DNA of 64,000 nucleotides from assembly GCF_004341165.1 (NCBI RefSeq), contig NZ_SLZR01000002.1:248001-312000 (forward strand), read 5' to 3'. Position numbers and translations under genes: made by a program. Source of the stretch: Reinekea marinisedimentorum. Lineage in GTDB: Bacteria; Pseudomonadota; Gammaproteobacteria; Pseudomonadales; Natronospirillaceae. Below, piece by piece: positions 34,979-45,145 of the stretch (positions are counted from its first letter, which is position 1; each line of letters starts with the position of its first letter). The notes below the pieces were generated by a model. The model worked only from the letters and a program-made list of their open reading frames with translations, did no database searches and was not told where the DNA came from.

Positions 34979-37786
34979 TCAGTGCGCCTCGTCCCAGGAT
35001 GCACCTTCGCCAATATCGACCACCAGCGGCACATCCAGATTGGCACAATGCTGCATACGGAAACGAATACCTTCAATCAACTCCTGCTTGTCGTCATCAT
35101 GTACTTCAAACACCAGCTCATCGTGCACCTGCATGATCATGCGGGCGCGTAAGCCGCTGCCGGCGAGCCAGTTCTGTACATCGACCATAGCCATCTTAAT
35201 GATGTCGGCTGCAGTCCCCTGCATTGGTGCGTTGATCGCGGTTCGCTCGGCCCCCTTGCGGGCAATCTGGTTAGACGACTGGATGGCCGGCAGGTAGAGG
35301 CGACGGCCAAAAATGGTTTCAACGTAGCCGGTTTCGGCCGCCTCGGCACGGGTTTCATCCATATAGCGGCGCACGCCGGGGTAACGCTCGAAGTAAGCAT
35401 CCACATACTGCTTGGCTTCAGTGCGGCTGATGTTCAACTGCTTCGCCAAACCGAACGCCGACATGCCATAAATCAGGCCAAAGTTGATCGCTTTGGCGGA
35501 GCGGCGTTGCTCATCGGTGACAGAGGTCTCATCGACACCCATCACCTCGGCGGCGGTGGCACGGTGAATGTCCTTGCCTTCTTTGAAGGCGGTGATCAGG
35601 TTCGCATCCTGTGACAGGTGGGTCATGATGCGCAATTCAATCTGCGAATAGTCGGCCGCAACCACGCTGTAACCTTCCGGTGCAACAAATGCCTTGCGGA
35701 TTGAGCGGCCCTCTTTGGTGCGGATTGGGATATTCTGCAGGTTTGGATCGTTTGAACTCAAACGCCCGGTCTGTGCGCCGGTCTGGTTGTAGGTGGTGTG
35801 CAGGCGCAAATCATTGCTGCCCTCAGCCGGCAGCACCAGGGTTGGCAGCGGGTCGGTGTAAGTACCCACCAACTTGCGCAGGTGCCGCGATTGCAGGATC
35901 AGCTGCGGCAGCTCGTGGTCTTTGGCCAGGTCAGTCAGTACTTCCTCATTGGTCGATGGCGCACCGCTGGCGGTTTTGGACAGTACCGGCAGTTCCATTT
36001 TAGTGAACAGGATTTCTGCCAGTTGCTTGGGTGAATCGAGGTTAAACTCGATTCCGGCCAGCTCGTGCGCCTGCTGCTCAATGGCGGCCAGCCGAGCTTT
36101 AAAATCGCTGCTCAGTGAATGGATGTAGTCGGTATCCAGCACCACACCGTTACCTTCAATGCAGGCTAGCACTCTCGATAACGGCCGCTCAATCTCTTCA
36201 TAAACCCGCGCCAAACCGCGAATTTCCAGCCCCTGTTGCAGCCAGCCACCTAACCGCAACAGCAGGTCGGCGCGCTCTGCCCACCAGGGGCCTATCGACT
36301 CTGCCGTAACCTGCGAGGCCGACAACTGGCGTTTGCCCGCCTTACCGAGGAAGTCATCAACCGTTTTCGGGGACTTTTCCAGGTAGGCGATAAAGAGATT
36401 ATCCAGCGACAGGTGCGAATAGTGATTGCTCAGCGATTTGTCGCGTTTCAGGGTGCTGTCGTAGACAAAGGCCATCACCTGAACATCGTGTGCCAGGCGG
36501 GCAGGCTTCCAACCCAGCGAGCGAAACCAGTGATGATCGGCTTTAATGTCGTAGCCGGTTTTAACAATGGCATGCTGCTGCCACAGCGGAGCCAGCTTTT
36601 CGAAAACATCAGTGGCGGCCAGCGCCGGCTGCTCGTTATCCACAAACGGAATGTACCAGGCTTTACCGGCTTTGCAAGCCAGCGCCAGGCCGATCCATTG
36701 CGGTGTCATGTAATGGGCCTTCGCCAGCACCGGCACGTATGCCAGCTGCTTGGTCTGGCTGACCAACGTGACAATTTCATCCAGCTCATCCAGGGTTGTT
36801 ACCAGTTGGTACTCAACCTCGGCAGGCTCAACAAGGACCGGCGCATCCAGTGATGCGGTCACGGCCTTCTTAGCGGCCGGCTTCGCCGCCTTGCCGGGTG
36901 CTGACTCTTCTCCGGCCATTTCCCGCAGCCAGGTGCGGAACTGAAATCGCTCAAACAGTTGCTTCAGAGCCGCCTCATCGGCCTCACCCTTCTTTAATTC
37001 GGTCAGCTGAACGTCGAGCTCAACATCCAGTTTAATGGTGGCCAACTCATAGCTGAGGTAAGCCATCTCTTTGTGGGTCTCCAGCTTGGCAGCCATGGTT
37101 TTGGCCCCACGAAAGGTCAGCGTCGCGACTTCATCCAGTCGGCTGTAGATATCATCAAGCCCCCCCAGCCCCTGAATCAAGGCCAGCGCGGTTTTCTCAC
37201 CCACGCCCGGCACGCCGGGAATGTTATCGACCTTATCGCCCATCAGCGCCAGGTAGTCGATCATCTTATCCGGCCCGAAGCCGTACTTTTTCTCCACACC
37301 GGCAATATCCAACACCTCATTCTTCATGGTGTTGATCAGCGTGACATGCTCGGTCACTAGCTGCGCCATATCTTTATCGCCGGTACTGACAACGCAGGGG
37401 ATATTCTGCTGGCTGGCCTGTTCCGCCAGTGTACCGATCACATCGTCGGCCTCGACACCGGAAACACACAGCAACGGCAGGCCCATGGCCTCGATGGTCT
37501 GATGGATTGGCTCAATCTGCTCGCGCAGTTCTTCCGGCATGGGTGGCCGGTTGGCCTTGTAATCCGGAAACATCTCGTTGCGGAAGGTGGGGCCTTTGGC
37601 ATCAAACACCACCACGATTTCGCTCTCGGCATAGTCGGTGATCAGTTTACGCAGCATAGAAACCACGCCCTTGATAGCGCCGGTTTGCATACCTTCAGAA
37701 TTTGCCAGTGGCGGCAGAGCGTGAAACGCCCGGAACAGATAAGAGGAACCGTCAACCAGGACGATTGGAGCAGAAGCATTCGACAT
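34979..37786 (-). CDS. polA: DNA polymerase I, proofreading domain apparently inactive
   Basis: 935 residues (E. coli 928). The N-terminal 5' nuclease (about 1-290) is intact, with VDGSSYLFRAFHA, VEADDVIGTLA and STGDKDMAQLV. The polymerase domain (about 540-935) has motif A VAADYSQIELR, motif B KAINFGLIYGMS and motif C QVHDELVFEVH. The middle 3'-5' exonuclease domain (about 325-515) has lost key residues: the position of the DTE motif reads LAYVPVLAKAHY (about 348-359), and the last motif reads WWAERAD (501-507) with Arg in place of the metal-binding Asp. It should do repair and Okazaki-fragment processing without proofreading. The gene is divergent from the homoserine kinase. Confidence 0.95.
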   Translation of the reverse strand: MSNASAPIVLVDGSSYLFRAFHALPPLANSEGMQTGAIKGVVSMLRKLITDYAESEIVVVFDAKGPTFRNEMFPDYKANRPPMPEELREQIEPIHQTIEAMGLPLLCVSGVEADDVIGTLAEQASQQNIPCVVSTGDKDMAQLVTEHVTLINTMKNEVLDIAGVEKKYGFGPDKMIDYLALMGDKVDNIPGVPGVGEKTALALIQGLGGLDDIYSRLDEVATLTFRGAKTMAAKLETHKEMAYLSYELATIKLDVELDVQLTELKKGEADEAALKQLFERFQFRTWLREMAGEESAPGKAAKPAAKKAVTASLDAPVLVEPAEVEYQLVTTLDELDEIVTLVSQTKQLAYVPVLAKAHYMTPQWIGLALACKAGKAWYIPFVDNEQPALAATDVFEKLAPLWQQHAIVKTGYDIKADHHWFRSLGWKPARLAHDVQVMAFVYDSTLKRDKSLSNHYSHLSLDNLFIAYLEKSPKTVDDFLGKAGKRQLSASQVTAESIGPWWAERADLLLRLGGWLQQGLEIRGLARVYEEIERPLSRVLACIEGNGVVLDTDYIHSLSSDFKARLAAIEQQAHELAGIEFNLDSPKQLAEILFTKMELPVLSKTASGAPSTNEEVLTDLAKDHELPQLILQSRHLRKLVGTYTDPLPTLVLPAEGSNDLRLHTTYNQTGAQTGRLSSNDPNLQNIPIRTKEGRSIRKAFVAPEGYSVVAADYSQIELRIMTHLSQDANLITAFKEGKDIHRATAAEVMGVDETSVTDEQRRSAKAINFGLIYGMSAFGLAKQLNISRTEAKQYVDAYFERYPGVRRYMDETRAEAAETGYVETIFGRRLYLPAIQSSNQIARKGAERTAINAPMQGTAADIIKMAMVDVQNWLAGSGLRARMIMQVHDELVFEVHDDDKQELIEGIRFRMQHCANLDVPLVVDIGEGASWDEAH

Positions 37787-37981
37787 CAGATAAGTCTCGA
37801 AGATTGTCAGATTTTATTGGCTGGCAGTTTAACATGGCTCGGACAGACGTCCACGGTGCACACCTGCCGACGGCCGGCGCTGACAAACTCAACCGCCACA
37901 AAATGCCCAGTTGCGTTGACCGGCGCAGCACTTTCAAATACTGTCCGCTCATTCGAAATTCAATGAACTGCTAGCAATCTG

Positions 37982-38902
37982 ATGTCTGTATATACCGAAC
38001 TTTCCGGCCCCGAAATCTGCCAACTGCTGACCCGCTACGACCTGGGCGACTACCAGTCCCATCAGGGCATTAAAGCCGGCGTGGAAAACACCAACTATTT
38101 TGTCACCACCGACAGCCACCGGCTGGTGCTGACGCTGTTTGAAACCCTGCCGGCAGAGCGCCTGCCGTTTTACCTGCGTCTGTGTGAGCACCTCAACCGG
38201 GATGGCTGCGCCGTGCCCAAACCCTTCCGGCAGCAGAGCGGTGAGTTGCTGATGACGGTGAAGGGTAAGCCGGCGGTATTTATTGAGCGCCTGAATGGCG
38301 GTCATGTGGATGCCACCGAGCCGTATCTGGCCGAGATAGCTGCCGCCATGGCCAAGGTACATCTGTCTACCCGCCGCTTTGAACTGACGCAAAGCCATTC
38401 TCACAACCTCAGCTGGATACAGCAGCAGGCCACAGAGCTGATGAGCAGCCTTGATCCCGGTGAGCAAGCACTTCTTAACCGCTCACTGAAACGGCTGGCC
38501 ACACTGCCTGCGCTGCCAAGCGGGATCATTCATGCCGATCTGTTCCACGATAATGCCCTGTTTGACGGCCCCCACCTCACCGGCATCATCGACTGGTATT
38601 TTGCCGGTCACGACAGCTACGCGCTCGACATCGCCATTGCACTGAACGACTGGTGCCTGAACGGTGACGGGCACTACAACCCAGAAAACGGCAACAGGTT
38701 TGTTCAGGCCTATCACTCAGTGCGGCCACTGAGCGATGCAGAACAGCAATCCATTGCGCTATTGCAGGTGCAATCGGCCGTGCGCTTCTGGCTCAGCCGT
38801 ATTCTGGCACAGCGGCTTCACGGCCAATCCAGCGACAGCATTACGGTAAAAGATCCAAATAAAATGAAACAATTGTTAACACAACTGCTTGAGCGGGTTT
38901 AA
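37982..38902 (+). CDS. thrB: Homoserine kinase, APH-family (ThrB type II)
   Basis: 306 residues of the aminoglycoside phosphotransferase fold. GIKAGVENTNYFV is the nucleotide-binding beginning; HADLFHDNALFDG is the catalytic loop (HxD...N), and GIIDWYFAGHD carries the metal-binding Asp. This form of homoserine kinase, unrelated to the GHMP-type ThrB of E. coli, is found in pseudomonads, where it also lies next to polA. It phosphorylates homoserine on the path to threonine. The 195-bp divergent region to polA contains no feature I can name. Confidence 0.85.
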   Translation: MSVYTELSGPEICQLLTRYDLGDYQSHQGIKAGVENTNYFVTTDSHRLVLTLFETLPAERLPFYLRLCEHLNRDGCAVPKPFRQQSGELLMTVKGKPAVFIERLNGGHVDATEPYLAEIAAAMAKVHLSTRRFELTQSHSHNLSWIQQQATELMSSLDPGEQALLNRSLKRLATLPALPSGIIHADLFHDNALFDGPHLTGIIDWYFAGHDSYALDIAIALNDWCLNGDGHYNPENGNRFVQAYHSVRPLSDAEQQSIALLQVQSAVRFWLSRILAQRLHGQSSDSITVKDPNKMKQLLTQLLERV

Positions 38903-38953
38903 GATTTAACGATCACGTCACCGAATAACAACCGAACACGGCGAGCCAAACCT

Positions 38954-40324
38954 ATGCAAAGATTCAAGACCATTGATACCTCCATCACCGCACTGGGTAG
39001 CCTGGAAGTACTTTCGCAGGTTGAAGTAACGCAGCTGAAAGAAGCCGGAGAAAACGGCCTGTACGAGCTGCTCCGCCGTTGCGTGCTGGCGATTCTGAAT
39101 ACCGGTTCGCACAGCGACAACGCCAAAACCATCCTTGAGGCCTACCCGGACTTCCGTATCGACATTATCCAGCAGGACCGCGGGATTCGCCTGAAGTTGT
39201 TCAACGCGCCGGGCGATGCCTTTGTCGACGGCCAGATGATCCGATCCACCCGGGAGATGGTTTTTACCGCGCTGCGCGATATCGTCTATGCCCAGAGTGA
39301 AAGCGAAAAGCCGCGCATCGATCTGAACAACGGCCCGGATATTACCGACTATGTGTTCCACTTTCTGCGCAATGCCAAGATGATGTGCCCGGGCGAAGAC
39401 CCGCGCATTGTCGTCTGCTGGGGTGGTCACTCCATCGGCGAATCGGAATACAAATACACCAAGGATGTCGGCCATGAACTTGGCCTGCGCGGGCTGGATA
39501 TCTGCACCGGTTGTGGTCCCGGCGCCATGAAGGGCCCGATGAAGGGCGCGACCATTTCGCACGCCAAGCAACGCATTCGCAGCGGCCGCTACATCGGCCT
39601 GACCGAGCCGGGCATCATCGCCGCCGAGCCGCCAAACCCAATCGTCAACGAGCTGGCCATATTGCCGGATATCGAAAAACGTCTGGAAGCCTTTGTGCGC
39701 CTGGGTCATGGCATTGTTATCTTCCCCGGTGGCGTTGGTACCGCTGAAGAGCTGCTCTATGTACTGGGCATTCTGCTGCACCCGATGAATAAGGACATCC
39801 CCTTCCCGCTGGTACTGACCGGCCCGCAAGAATCTGAACCCTATTTCCGGCAGCTGCATGAGTTCATTGCCAAAACACTGGGCTTTGAGGCACAGCAGAA
39901 GTACAAAATCATCATCGACGATTCTGAACTGGCAGCCCGTGAATTATCTGAAGGCATGGAGCACGTTAAGGAATACCGCAAGAAGACCAACGATGCCTTT
40001 CATTTCAACTGGCAGCTGACCATCGATGAAGACTATCAGCGGCCGTTCCAGCCAACGCACGAAAACATGGCCAAGCTGCGGCTGCACAAAGATGCGCCAG
40101 TGCATGAGCTGGCCGCCAATCTGCGGCGCGCATTCAGCGGAATTGTCTCCGGTAATGTGAAGGAAGCCGGTATTTGTGCAATTGAAGAGCACGGCCCCTT
40201 TGAAATTCATGGCGATAAAGAAATAATGGACCCGTTCGATGAACTGCTCACGGCATTCGTTCAGCAGCACCGTATGAAGCTTCCGGGCAGCGATTACGAG
40301 CCGTGCTATCGGGTCGTTACCTGA
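38954..40324 (+). CDS. ppnN: Pyrimidine/purine nucleotide 5'-monophosphate nucleosidase PpnN (LOG family)
   Basis: 456 residues (E. coli PpnN/YgdH 454). The central Rossmann-like LOG domain shows CTGCGPGAMKGPMKG and FPGGVGTAEELLYV (about 257-270), the PGGxGTxxE signature. N- and C-terminal extensions match PpnN and not the short plant-type LOG proteins. The enzyme splits nucleoside monophosphates into base and ribose-5-phosphate and is stimulated by (p)ppGpp in E. coli. It stands 51 bp after thrB and may be co-transcribed. Confidence 0.92.
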   Translation: MQRFKTIDTSITALGSLEVLSQVEVTQLKEAGENGLYELLRRCVLAILNTGSHSDNAKTILEAYPDFRIDIIQQDRGIRLKLFNAPGDAFVDGQMIRSTREMVFTALRDIVYAQSESEKPRIDLNNGPDITDYVFHFLRNAKMMCPGEDPRIVVCWGGHSIGESEYKYTKDVGHELGLRGLDICTGCGPGAMKGPMKGATISHAKQRIRSGRYIGLTEPGIIAAEPPNPIVNELAILPDIEKRLEAFVRLGHGIVIFPGGVGTAEELLYVLGILLHPMNKDIPFPLVLTGPQESEPYFRQLHEFIAKTLGFEAQQKYKIIIDDSELAARELSEGMEHVKEYRKKTNDAFHFNWQLTIDEDYQRPFQPTHENMAKLRLHKDAPVHELAANLRRAFSGIVSGNVKEAGICAIEEHGPFEIHGDKEIMDPFDELLTAFVQQHRMKLPGSDYEPCYRVVT

Positions 40325-40390
40325 TCCCGTCATCGAACAGTGCCTGAACTGACGGGCTGACTGCACACGGAGCATAGAGGAATTGAACAG

Positions 40391-41455
40391 ATGCGCTGGC
40401 GATTAATACTGATCCTGCTGTTTTCGCTGGCCTCTGCCGTGCTGATTAACTGGCCTGAAAACTGGCAGCCGCTGCTTGATGAATACTACGGCGGATACCT
40501 TTACCCCCTGATTCAACGAGGGCTGGCGGCAATACCTGCTCCAGGCAGATTTCCGCTGGTCGATATTCTCTGGCTGGCCATCCCCCTGTTACTGATCGTT
40601 CGCCTGCTGTTCATTGCCCGCAAACACGCCATTCTGCGCATTGGACGAATGATTGTTGAATGTGGCCTCTGGGCGTCGGCTGGTTTACTGATGGTCATGC
40701 TGCTCTGGGGCGTTAATTACCAAAGACCCACCCTGAAGGAACATCTGCTCAATCAGGGCTTTGCCACAACGTTGGCCGAAGGGCACTGGCAATTCGCCGT
40801 GGCACAGACCAATGAGGTTACCGCCCGGTTGGCCGGTGAATACGACCTGTGCTCCACGCAACCGCATGCCATACACCCGGCCCGGCCGGCGGCATTTGCG
40901 CATTCGGCCATGGCTCAGGCCAGGCTGACACCTCCGCCGGTCAGCCGCAATGTAAATGCCAGCCGCTGGTCTTATGTTTATCAACGGCTGCGTGTCGCTG
41001 GTTTTTACAGCGCGCTGACCGGTGAGCCAACCTACAGCGACCGGATGTATCCCTATGCCATACCTTTTGTGGCACTGCATGAATACGCACACTGGGCCGG
41101 CTATGCGCCGGAGTACGATGCCGACATTATTGGCTACTGGTCGGCCTGGCTTTCACCTGACCCGCTCTGGCAGTATTCCGCCTGGCTGATGTGGTGGGCC
41201 GATGTTGGCGTTCCGCGCGAACTGGCCGCTCAGCTCGATTCCGAATTCCGCAAAGGCCTGCTCTGCCTGCAGGATTACAACCGCAATCAGCAGCGCTGGG
41301 ACATCAACAAACTGGCCTGGAAAACCTATGAACAGGGCCTGAAAGCACAGGGGGTCACTCAGGGGCTGGCGGCTTATGGTGAAGGTGAAGCCATCGCACT
41401 GACCAGCTATCAGGACTGGCTGTTCAAAGCCCGCAACAGGGCTGCCCACCAATGA
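40391..41455 (+). CDS. DUF3810 membrane protein with an HExxH motif
   Basis: 354 residues. Three hydrophobic segments lie near the N-terminus: about 4-20, 55-77 and 91-112. The remaining soluble part holds FVALHEYAHWAGYAPEYDAD, where HEYAH is an HExxH zinc-binding motif and a downstream Glu or Asp could be the third ligand. This fits DUF3810, predicted to be a membrane-bound metallopeptidase. The soluble part follows an even or odd number of helices that I cannot fix, so its side of the membrane is uncertain. recG follows after 37 bp. Substrate unknown. Confidence 0.75.
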   Translation: MRWRLILILLFSLASAVLINWPENWQPLLDEYYGGYLYPLIQRGLAAIPAPGRFPLVDILWLAIPLLLIVRLLFIARKHAILRIGRMIVECGLWASAGLLMVMLLWGVNYQRPTLKEHLLNQGFATTLAEGHWQFAVAQTNEVTARLAGEYDLCSTQPHAIHPARPAAFAHSAMAQARLTPPPVSRNVNASRWSYVYQRLRVAGFYSALTGEPTYSDRMYPYAIPFVALHEYAHWAGYAPEYDADIIGYWSAWLSPDPLWQYSAWLMWWADVGVPRELAAQLDSEFRKGLLCLQDYNRNQQRWDINKLAWKTYEQGLKAQGVTQGLAAYGEGEAIALTSYQDWLFKARNRAAHQ

Positions 41456-41492
41456 CGACACCCATTAAACCCCAGCCGCACGGAGTGAATGA

Positions 41493-43571
41493 ATGCCGGC
41501 AGTTTCGCTGAAAAGCTCTATTTCCGAACTCAAAGGAGCAGGGCCTAAGTTTGCCGAAAAGTTCAGCGGCATGGGCATCGAAAGCATCGGTGATTTGCTG
41601 TTTCACCTGCCTTATAAGTATCAGGACCGAACCCGGATCGCGCCGGTCGGGTCGCTGCGTCTGGGCATGGCAGTGGTTATTGAAGGCGAAATTCGCGGAA
41701 CGCAGGTGATGTTCGGCAAGCGCCGTTCACTGCTGTGCCGGCTGCAGGATGGCAGCGGTGTGATCAGTATTCGCCTGTTCCATTTTTCCAAGGCACAGCA
41801 AGCCAGCCTGAAAGCCGGTCACTTTATTCGCTGCTACGGTGAGGTACGCATGGGGCCAACCGGCCTGGAAATGATTCACCCGGAATACTCAGTGAATACC
41901 AGCGGCGCCTTTCCTCCACTGGACCAGCGCCTGACACCGCTGTACCCGACCACCGAGGGCATCAACCAGGCCCGTTTACGCAGCCTGATCGAACAGGCCC
42001 TGGCACTGCTCGACCGCCAGGGTGGATTGGCTGAATGGCTGCCTGCCGAGTGGCTGACACCCCTGGCGCTGCCTTCGCTCACCGCCGCCATAAAAACCAT
42101 TCATCATCCCAGTAACAGTACCGACACCCGGTCACTGCTGGAAGGCACCCATCCGGCGCAGCAACGGCTGGCTCTGGAAGAACTGCTGGCGCACCACCTG
42201 AGCATGCAGTATTACCGGCAACAGACGCAGGCCAGTGGCGCACAGCCACTGAAGCCATCGCAGAAGCTCGCGCCCTTGCTGCTGCAACAGCTGCCGTTTC
42301 AGCTCACCGGCGCACAACAGCGGGTGATCAAGGAGATCAGCATCGATCTGCAGAAATCGGTCCCGATGTTGCGACTGGTGCAGGGTGATGTCGGCGCCGG
42401 CAAGACACTGGTCGCCATGATTGCGGCACTGCAGGCCATTGAAAGCGGTCTGCAGGTCGCGTTAATGGCACCGACGGAACTGCTCGCCGAGCAGCACTTT
42501 ATCAACATGTCGAACTGGGCAGAGCCGCTGGGGATTGAAGTGGCGCTGCTGGTTGGCAAAACCACCAAGAAGGCTCGCGACCCACTGCTGGATTCGCTGG
42601 AAAAAGGCGGCATTCAGTTACTGATTGGCACCCACGCGCTGTTTCAGAATGGTGTGAACTATCACAACCTCGGTTTAGTGATTATCGATGAACAGCACCG
42701 CTTTGGTGTACAGCAACGGCTGGCGCTGAAAGAAAAGGCGGTCATCGGCTCTCCGCACCAGCTCACCATGACGGCAACGCCCATTCCGCGAACCCTGGCC
42801 ATGACCGCCTTTGCTGACCTCGATATATCCATCATCGATGAACTGCCGCCGGGGCGAACACCGGTGGTCACCACCGTGCTCAGCCAGCAGCGAAAGGACG
42901 CCGTGTTACGCAGAATCGATGCGGCCTGCGCCGATGGCCGTCAGGTTTACTGGGTTTGCACGTTAATCGAAGAATCGGACGAGCTACAACTGGCGGCGGC
43001 GCAATCCAGCGCCGAGGTGCTGGCGGCCTCGCTGCCCAACCGGCGCATTGGCCTGCTGCACGGCAAACTGAAGCCAAAAGAGAAGTCATTGCTGATGGAG
43101 GCCTTTAAGCATCATGAACTGGATGTACTGGTTGCCACCACCGTTATTGAAGTCGGTGTCGATGTACCTAATGCCAGTGTTATGATTATCGAGAATCCGG
43201 AACGGCTGGGCCTTGCGCAATTGCATCAGCTGCGCGGCCGGGTTGGTCGCGGCACCGCCGAAAGCTTCTGCCTGCTGATGTTTGGCGATGAGCTCTCGGA
43301 ACAGGGCAAGCAGCGCCTGGAAGTGATGCGCAGCACCAACGATGGCTTTGTCATCGCCGAAGAGGATCTGAAACTGCGCGGTCCGGGCGAAGTGCTGGGC
43401 ACACGCCAAACCGGCGCCATTGGTTTCAGGGTGGCCGATATGGAACGCGACCAAGCGCTGCTTCCGCTGGTGCCCGAACTGGCCACCAGGCTGCAAAAAG
43501 AACTGCCGGGGCATGTTCAACCGGTCATTAACCGCTGGCTGAATAAAGCCGAACGCTATGCTCAGGTATAA
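41493..43571 (+). CDS. recG: ATP-dependent DNA helicase RecG
   Basis: 692 residues (E. coli 693). The N-terminal wedge/OB domain (about 1-150) binds branched DNA (LFHLPYKYQDRT). Helicase motifs: VQGDVGAGKTLVA (Walker A), IIDEQHRFGVQQR (DEQH), TMTATPIPRTLAM, and QLRGRVGRG (motif VI). The C-terminal TRG segment follows. RecG reverses stalled replication forks and processes Holliday junctions and R-loops. No terminator is clear in the 129 bp that follow. Confidence 0.97.
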   Translation: MPAVSLKSSISELKGAGPKFAEKFSGMGIESIGDLLFHLPYKYQDRTRIAPVGSLRLGMAVVIEGEIRGTQVMFGKRRSLLCRLQDGSGVISIRLFHFSKAQQASLKAGHFIRCYGEVRMGPTGLEMIHPEYSVNTSGAFPPLDQRLTPLYPTTEGINQARLRSLIEQALALLDRQGGLAEWLPAEWLTPLALPSLTAAIKTIHHPSNSTDTRSLLEGTHPAQQRLALEELLAHHLSMQYYRQQTQASGAQPLKPSQKLAPLLLQQLPFQLTGAQQRVIKEISIDLQKSVPMLRLVQGDVGAGKTLVAMIAALQAIESGLQVALMAPTELLAEQHFINMSNWAEPLGIEVALLVGKTTKKARDPLLDSLEKGGIQLLIGTHALFQNGVNYHNLGLVIIDEQHRFGVQQRLALKEKAVIGSPHQLTMTATPIPRTLAMTAFADLDISIIDELPPGRTPVVTTVLSQQRKDAVLRRIDAACADGRQVYWVCTLIEESDELQLAAAQSSAEVLAASLPNRRIGLLHGKLKPKEKSLLMEAFKHHELDVLVATTVIEVGVDVPNASVMIIENPERLGLAQLHQLRGRVGRGTAESFCLLMFGDELSEQGKQRLEVMRSTNDGFVIAEEDLKLRGPGEVLGTRQTGAIGFRVADMERDQALLPLVPELATRLQKELPGHVQPVINRWLNKAERYAQV

Positions 43572-43700
43572 GCCTTTTGGGCAGGCGTCACAATCTAACC
43601 TAAAGTTAAAACGCTATAGTCAGGAACTTGGCTATACTTTTCGCTATGTATCAAAATAACGATCAAGACCACATTAAATACATTTCAGGAAGCTCATACT

Positions 43701-45086
43701 GTGTCAAGCCACGCTGAAGCAAACATTCCCACTATCATCCGTCAACACCTGGTGCAGCAAAGCATTCCGCACGCTCTGGGTCCCAACCGGCCTACATTGG
43801 AGCGAGCCGAAGTCTGCCTGCTCTCCGATGATCAGGGTATTGTTCAGGTATTTGCAGCCTCCAATTCAATTGTTGATCTGGAAAAGGTGCGAGCCATTAG
43901 CCGCCACAGCCTCAACCCAATGCCGAAGAAGGACGTTGATCGCTTAAAAAGCCAGCTCAATATCTCGACCTTTCCGGCCTTTGACGATCTGTTCCCGGCC
44001 TTTACCATTATCGACAAAGCGCTCTATGAAGCAGACCGCATCTTTGTATACAGCGGCAATGCAGCACACCTGCTGGCACTGAAATCACCGGCAGACATGA
44101 AGCGCAAAGAAGATACCCTCATTGAGCAGGTGGCGACGGTCATCCCAATGGATAATCTGGATTACGAGCTCAGCCTGTTTGACCATGACCGCAACGAAAT
44201 CAACAGCGCTGTCACCAAGTTCACCGCCCTGAGAATTCGCCAGCGCCTGGAGGAAACCCTCGAAATACCGCCGCTGCCCGATACCGTACAGGCGATCATC
44301 CGCTTGCGGGTCGATCCGGACGCCAATATTGAAAAGCTCAGTAACATTGTAGAACGCGACCCGAGCCTTGCTGCTCAGGTTGTCAGCTGGGCCAGCTCCT
44401 CCTACTACTCTGCGCCCGGCTCTATCAAGTCGGTGCAGGATGCCATCGTACGCGTGCTGGGGTTCGATCTGGTGATGAACCTGGCATTGGGCTTATCGCT
44501 GGGCAAAAGCCTGGAACTGCCGGAACAAAAAGAAAGTGAAGTGCCCTACTGGAATGTAGCGGTCTATGTGGCGGCCACGGTTGGCGCACTAGTCAGTGCA
44601 ATTCCGCGTGAATTCCGGCCCAGCTTCGGCTTGAGCTATCTGGCCGGTCTGCTGCACAACTTTGGTTATCTCATTCTCGGCCACTCGTTCAAGCCGCACT
44701 TTGAGACCACCAATCAGATGATCGATCTCAACCCGCATATAGAGCATCAACATGTTGAAAAACATGTACTGGGCATTACCCGCGACCAGATCGCCTCTAA
44801 CCTGATGAACAGCTGGAGCCTGCCCAATGAAGTTACGCTCGGCATTCGTTATCAATCCGACCCCAAATACCTGGGAGAAGCCTGTGATCAGGCGCATCTA
44901 ATCTATCTGGCCATCCATATGCTGGAACGATACGACATGCTGCCTAAATCCAACCAGCGCTTCAACCCGGTGGTACTGGAAAACCTGAACATCAAGATGG
45001 AAGATATCGAGCAGGTCATGGAACAGCTAAAGGCGAATCAGCAGGAACTGGATATGATCGCCTCAGCATTAAAAGCCGAAGACTGA
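43701..45086 (+). CDS. YbaK/aminoacyl-tRNA deacylase-like and HDOD two-domain protein
   Basis: 461 residues from GTG 43701, preceded by AGGAAG. The N-terminal ~160 residues resemble YbaK/ProRS-editing domains (HALGPNRPTLERAEVCLLSDD, then AFDDLFPAFTIIDKALYEADRIF). The C-terminal HDOD domain (about 190-400; IPPLPDTVQAIIRLRVDPD, VVSWASSSYYSAPGSI) has the degenerate metal site typical of HDOD: GLLHNFGYL in place of an HD pair. HDOD proteins are regulatory scaffolds, often in c-di-GMP or motility circuits. Catalysis by either domain is doubtful. The gene is single, between recG and the nitrate operon. Confidence 0.8.
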   Translation: MSSHAEANIPTIIRQHLVQQSIPHALGPNRPTLERAEVCLLSDDQGIVQVFAASNSIVDLEKVRAISRHSLNPMPKKDVDRLKSQLNISTFPAFDDLFPAFTIIDKALYEADRIFVYSGNAAHLLALKSPADMKRKEDTLIEQVATVIPMDNLDYELSLFDHDRNEINSAVTKFTALRIRQRLEETLEIPPLPDTVQAIIRLRVDPDANIEKLSNIVERDPSLAAQVVSWASSSYYSAPGSIKSVQDAIVRVLGFDLVMNLALGLSLGKSLELPEQKESEVPYWNVAVYVAATVGALVSAIPREFRPSFGLSYLAGLLHNFGYLILGHSFKPHFETTNQMIDLNPHIEHQHVEKHVLGITRDQIASNLMNSWSLPNEVTLGIRYQSDPKYLGEACDQAHLIYLAIHMLERYDMLPKSNQRFNPVVLENLNIKMEDIEQVMEQLKANQQELDMIASALKAED

Positions 45087-45145
45087 CCCTAACCGGCGGG
45101 TGCAGCAATGCCCCTTCTAAGCAGCGCGCAGCAACCTATTGAGGG

